Below, one piece after another: positions 60,260 through 64,000 of a stretch of DNA of 64,000 nucleotides; position 1 is the stretch's first letter; the number at the start of each line of letters is the position of its first letter. The position numbers and the translations under genes are program-made. Below the pieces are notes generated by a model. It ran no database searches, was not told the DNA's origin, and saw nothing but the letters and a program-made list of their open reading frames with translations. Source of the DNA: Pandoraea communis (GTDB taxonomy: Bacteria; Pseudomonadota; Gammaproteobacteria; Burkholderiales; Burkholderiaceae); assembly GCF_902459745.1 (NCBI RefSeq), contig NZ_CABPSJ010000003.1, forward strand, positions 124,001 to 188,000, in the 5' to 3' direction.

Positions 60260-61522
60260 ATGACACAACCCACGGCGCAAGACAATTCCGGCCCCGTGCC
60301 CGACCGCCCGCGCCGGCCTGACTTGTTGCATCGCTGGCGCTGGCTCGCACTCGTCGCGTTGGTCGTCGTTGCGCTGCTGATCTGGCGTTGGGCCACGCAT
60401 CGCGCACCGCCGCCTGTTGCAGCTCCTTCTCCCGTCGCCGTTGTTTCGCGCGTTGTCGTGTCTGCGGATCTGCCGCGTTACGTCGCGGGAATCGGCACCG
60501 TGCAGGCGACGACGTCCGTCACCGTGCGCGCGCGCGTCGACGGCCAGATTGAGCGGATAGCGTTCTCGGAAGGGCGGGATGTGAAGGCGGGCGATGTGCT
60601 CGTGCAAATCGACGCAAGGCCGTACCGGGCGCAACTCGAACAGGTTCGTGCCACGAAGGCGCGCGACGTCGCACAACTCGTCAATGCGCGCCTCGATTTG
60701 AAGCGCTACCAGACGCTGGCGGCGCAAGGTGCGTCGTCACAGCAGCAAGCGGATACGCAGGCCGCGCTCGTCAAACAACTCGAAGCGGCCGTGCAGACCG
60801 ATCAGGCGCAAATCGACTTCGCTTCGGTGCAACTCGATTACACGACGATCCGCTCGCCCATCGACGGACGGACCGGGGTGCGGTTGATCGATGTCGGTAA
60901 CATCGTGCATGCGGCCGACGCGAGCGGCATTGTCATCGTCAATCAGATCGATCCGATTACGGTGCTGTTCACCTTGCCCGAGGATGCCGTCGGCGCCGTG
61001 AACGCCGCAGTGCAAGCGGCGGGCAATGCCGGACTGGTGGTCGACGCTTACGCGAGAAATGGCGGTGAGCGTCTGGCCTCCGGCAAACTCACGCTCATCA
61101 ACAATCAGATCGACAACGCGAGCGGCACCGTGCAGCTCAAGGCGACGTTCGCCAACGCCAGCCATCGGCTGTGGCCAGGCCAGTATGTCAACGCGAGGCT
61201 GACGCTGGGGGTGATAGCCCAGGCGATTGCGCTCGACGCGTCGGTCGTGCAGAGCGGCCCTGCCGGGACCTTCGTCTACGTGGTGGACGCGCAGGGCCGA
61301 GCGGCGGTTCAACCCGTGAAGGTCGGTGTCACGCAGGGTACGCAGGCCATCATCGAGAGCGGCCTGACAACGGGCGCGCGCGTGGTCGTCGACGGACAGC
61401 TCAAGCTGCGTCCGGGCACGCCGGTTACGGAGGTGCGCAACGCGTCGGGGGGCGGGGCGATGCCGCAACCGGCCGCACCCGACGGCCGCCCGGTCGGGGC
61501 GTCAGGTCCAACGGGCCGCTAG
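60260..61522 (+). CDS. mdtA: RND efflux periplasmic adaptor (MdtA-like)
   Basis: 420 residues. One N-terminal membrane segment ([19 protein letters not shown]), then the HlyD/MFP fold: lipoyl half [34 protein letters not shown], coiled-coil hairpin ([46 protein letters not shown]), lipoyl second half [25 protein letters not shown], beta-barrel and membrane-proximal domain, and a proline/glycine tail. The ATG at 60260 has GGGAGG 4-5 bases upstream. Links the RND pump to an outer-membrane channel. 27 bp before the pump gene. Confidence 0.93.
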   Translation: MTQPTAQDNSGPVPDRPRRPDLLHRWRWLALVALVVVALLIWRWATHRAPPPVAAPSPVAVVSRVVVSADLPRYVAGIGTVQATTSVTVRARVDGQIERIAFSEGRDVKAGDVLVQIDARPYRAQLEQVRATKARDVAQLVNARLDLKRYQTLAAQGASSQQQADTQAALVKQLEAAVQTDQAQIDFASVQLDYTTIRSPIDGRTGVRLIDVGNIVHAADASGIVIVNQIDPITVLFTLPEDAVGAVNAAVQAAGNAGLVVDAYARNGGERLASGKLTLINNQIDNASGTVQLKATFANASHRLWPGQYVNARLTLGVIAQAIALDASVVQSGPAGTFVYVVDAQGRAAVQPVKVGVTQGTQAIIESGLTTGARVVVDGQLKLRPGTPVTEVRNASGGGAMPQPAAPDGRPVGASGPTGR

Positions 61523-61549
61523 CGCGCGCCGGCCTCCGCACCCTCGCCC

Positions 61550-64000
61550 ATGTCCCTATCCGCCACGTTCATCAAACGGCCCATCGGCACTTCGCTGCTC
61601 GCGGCCGCGCTATTTCTGGTCGGTGTCGCGGCCTGGCCGTTGCTGCCGGTCGCACCGCTGCCGCAGGTCGATTTCCCGACGATTCAGGTGTCTGTCACCC
61701 TGCCGGGCGCGGACCCATCAACGATGGCGTCGAACGTGGCCACGCCGCTCGAGCGACAATTCTCGCTCATTGCGGGACTCACGCAGATGACGTCGACAAG
61801 TGCGCTGGGCACCACGTCGATCACGTTGCAGTTCGACTTGAATCGCAATATCGATGCGGCGGCTGTCGATGTACAGGCGGCCATCAATGCGGCGGGCGGA
61901 CAGTTGCCGAGCAACCTGCCGAACCCTCCGACGTACCGCAAGATCAATCCGGCCGACTCGCCGATTCTGATCATGTCCGTCAAGTCGGACACGTTGCCGC
62001 TCACCGCCGTCAACGATTACGCGGACAACGTGCTTGCGCAACAAATCTCGCAGATCGATGGCGTTGGCCTGGTCAACATCGGGGGTGTCCAGAAACCTGC
62101 CATTCGCATTCAACTGGACCCGGACAAGGTGGCCGCGCTCGGGCTCGATCTGGAGAGTGTGCGAGGCGCGCTGGTCAGCGCCACAGTCAATGCGCCGAAG
62201 GGAAGTTTCGACGGACCGCGCCAGAGCGTGACGGTCTATGACAACGGCCAACTGCTTGACCCCGTGCTCTGGAACGACGTGATCGTCGCCTATCGCGGTG
62301 GTGCGCCGGTGCGCGTCCGCGATCTGGGACGGGCGGTCGCCGGGCCGGAAAATGCGCGCTTCGCGGGATGGGCGTTCCGCGGGGCCGCGATGCCGCAAAG
62401 CGAGACGCTCAAGAGCGGGCGCTCGGTGTTTCTGGCGGTGACCAAGCAACCGGGGGCCAACGTCATTGCCACGGTCGAGCGCATCAAGGCGGCACTGCCG
62501 CGCTTGCAGGCATCGATACCGCCTGCCGTCGAGGTGAATATTCTGACCGACAGAACGCAGACGATCCGGGCGTCGGTCGAGGACGTTGAGTTCACGCTGG
62601 TGTTGACCGGCGTGCTGGTGGTGCTGGTGATCTTCCTGTTCCTGCGTAATCTGTCGGCTACGCTGATTCCGGCGGTGACGGTGCCGCTCGCCATGATGGG
62701 AACGGCGGCCGTGATGTACTTGATTGGGTTCAGCCTCGACAATTTGTCGCTCATGGCGCTCACGATCTCTGTGGGCTTCGTCGTCGACGACGCCATCGTG
62801 ATGCTCGAGAACATCTATCGTCACGTGGAAGACGGGATGCCGCCGTTGGAGGCGGCCTATCGCGGGGCGGCCGAGATCGGCTTCACCATCGTGTCGATCT
62901 CGGTGTCGCTGGTCGCCGTTTTCATTCCTCTGTTGCTGATGGGCGGCATCGTTGGGCGGCTCTTCCGGGAATTCGCCATTACGGTGACGCTCACGATCGC
63001 CATCTCGGTGATCGTGTCGCTGACGCTCACGCCGATGCTGTGCTCACGATTTCTGCGCCATACGCCGCCCGAACGGCACGGCCGCCTGTATCGCTGGTTC
63101 GAAGCCGGCTTCGACCATATGCAGAGCGGCTATCGACGCGGCTTGCAGGGGGTGCTGGCGCATCAGTTCGCAACGCTGCTGGTGTTCCTGGCGACGCTCG
63201 CCCTGACGGCCGTGCTCTATATCGTGATTCCGAAAGGGTTCTTCCCGCAGCAAGACACGGGGTTCGTATTCGGTTTCGCGGAATCCGCCCAAGATACGTC
63301 GTTCACGTTGATGAGTGAGCGCGTGATTCGTGTCGCCGACGTGGTGCGTCAAGACCCCGATGTCCTGAGCTTTGTCGCGAGCACCGGCAACACCACCGCC
63401 AATACCGCCAACTTCTATATCAACCTCAAACCGAAGGCGGCCGGACGCACGCTGTCTGCGGATCAGGTTATTGCGCGATTACGGCCCAGGCTCGCGCAGC
63501 TCGAAGGCATCAACCTATTCTTGCAGGCCGGACAGGACATCAACGTGGGCGGCCGCCTTGCTCGTACGCAGTACCAGTACACGCTGACCGATGCGGACAT
63601 CAACGAACTCAATCGCTGGGCGCCGCTGCTGCTCGAACGGCTGCGCCGGTTACCGCAACTCACGGATCTCGCGACCGACCAACAGAGCAACGCCGCCACA
63701 GTGACACTGACCATCGATCGTGACCGGGCGTCGAGCTTCGGCATCTCGCCGGCGCTTATCGAGGCTACGCTGTACGACGCGATCGGACAGCGACAGATCG
63801 CGCAGTACTTCACGCAGATCAACAGCTACCACGTTGTCATGGAGGTCACGCCGGCGTTGCAGGCCGATCCGGCGTTGCTCGATAAGCTCTATCTGATGTC
63901 GCCGACGACGGGTAATCGTGTGCCGCTCTCTACGTTTGTCCGCGTTGATCGTAGCAAGACCAACTACCTGCTCATCAGCCACCAGAGCCAGTTTCCGGCG
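61550..64000 (+). CDS. RND multidrug efflux permease (MdtB/MdtC-type), N-terminal part
   Basis: 817 codons visible, cut by the right edge; the full length should be about 1030. Start MSLSATFIKRPIGTSLLAAAL, LPVAPLPQVDFPTIQVSV, TPLERQFSLIAGL, NAAGGQLPSNLPNPPTYRKINPADSP, SQIDGVGLVNIGG and the transmembrane relay GFVVDDAIVMLENIYRH (two aspartates) are typical of the MdtB/C subgroup. The ...LPVAPLPQVDF and YRKINPAD phrases lean to MdtC. One oddity: about 13 extra residues (around AFRGAAMPQSETL) after the DLGRAV strand compared with E. coli MdtB/C. A second permease gene would be expected beyond the edge. Confidence 0.93.
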   Translation, partial: MSLSATFIKRPIGTSLLAAALFLVGVAAWPLLPVAPLPQVDFPTIQVSVTLPGADPSTMASNVATPLERQFSLIAGLTQMTSTSALGTTSITLQFDLNRNIDAAAVDVQAAINAAGGQLPSNLPNPPTYRKINPADSPILIMSVKSDTLPLTAVNDYADNVLAQQISQIDGVGLVNIGGVQKPAIRIQLDPDKVAALGLDLESVRGALVSATVNAPKGSFDGPRQSVTVYDNGQLLDPVLWNDVIVAYRGGAPVRVRDLGRAVAGPENARFAGWAFRGAAMPQSETLKSGRSVFLAVTKQPGANVIATVERIKAALPRLQASIPPAVEVNILTDRTQTIRASVEDVEFTLVLTGVLVVLVIFLFLRNLSATLIPAVTVPLAMMGTAAVMYLIGFSLDNLSLMALTISVGFVVDDAIVMLENIYRHVEDGMPPLEAAYRGAAEIGFTIVSISVSLVAVFIPLLLMGGIVGRLFREFAITVTLTIAISVIVSLTLTPMLCSRFLRHTPPERHGRLYRWFEAGFDHMQSGYRRGLQGVLAHQFATLLVFLATLALTAVLYIVIPKGFFPQQDTGFVFGFAESAQDTSFTLMSERVIRVADVVRQDPDVLSFVASTGNTTANTANFYINLKPKAAGRTLSADQVIARLRPRLAQLEGINLFLQAGQDINVGGRLARTQYQYTLTDADINELNRWAPLLLERLRRLPQLTDLATDQQSNAATVTLTIDRDRASSFGISPALIEATLYDAIGQRQIAQYFTQINSYHVVMEVTPALQADPALLDKLYLMSPTTGNRVPLSTFVRVDRSKTNYLLISHQSQFPA

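Noticed and set aside
1-64000. CRISPR arrays, insertion sequences, prophage or toxin-antitoxin modules
   Set aside because: No regularly spaced repeats, transposases, phage structural genes or recognisable TA pairs were found on either strand.

Overview
The window is a chromosomal segment of a GC-rich Betaproteobacterium, most likely Burkholderiaceae and plausibly Pandoraea or a close relative. The grounds are the high GC content, the cpoB-pal-tolBARQ-ybgC order, a proteobacterial-type one-piece tmRNA, a Gram-negative trimeric porin and the many LysR/IclR/MFS genes. I could not run a database search, so the genus is an inference. No prophage, insertion sequence, CRISPR array or rRNA operon was seen. 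The only RNA genes found are one tRNA-Lys and ssrA.

Layout. 1-479 is the 3' end of glmS, followed by a candidate 20-residue small protein with its own terminator. 0.7-6.2 kb is a mosaic of small metabolic and membrane genes: a COG4705 protein, a DUF3224/VOC pair behind a consensus LexA-like box, a DsbA-like/MFS pair, a DUF985 cupin and a flavin reductase. 6.5-11.3 kb holds an isolated NuoM-type proton-pump subunit and, convergent with it, a P-type ATPase/membrane protein operon with an FNR-type box. 11.7-18.7 kb holds tRNA-Lys, a YeeE/YedE transporter and the complete Tol-Pal operon. 19-29.9 kb holds a beta-hydroxyacid dehydrogenase, an IclR regulator, an ACT-domain protein, a phosphoribosyltransferase, TauE and PAP2 membrane proteins, a large protein with an Mrr-like C-terminus that seems to lack its catalytic residues, a DUF2501 protein, a PaiB-like protein and a secreted NUC1 nuclease. 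30-31.7 kb is a gene-poor, AT-richer stretch with two paralogous tiny membrane proteins.

33.5-41.0 kb is the most system-like region. It holds an operon of MFS transporter, PyrK-like iron-sulfur flavoprotein, class 1B-type dihydroorotate dehydrogenase and M20 amidohydrolase, followed by a small orphan gene, a porin and a divergent XRE-family regulator. Three copies of a 16-bp palindrome (GTCTAAA-N2-TTTAGAC and variants) lie upstream of the MFS gene, the orphan gene and the porin/regulator. I infer a regulated uptake and catabolic unit, with orotate/dihydroorotate-type substrates the leading hypothesis.

41-64 kb holds an unrecognised 516-residue protein, a three-subunit gluconate-2-dehydrogenase-type membrane oxidase (TAT-targeted small subunit, GMC flavoprotein, tri-haem cytochrome c), an MFS transporter, a LysR regulator with a divergent LysE exporter, a secreted Ntn amide hydrolase, a membrane-bound diguanylate cyclase, ssrA, a giant DUF748/AsmA-like protein, ubiG-gph, and the start of an MdtABC-type RND efflux operon that runs off the right edge.
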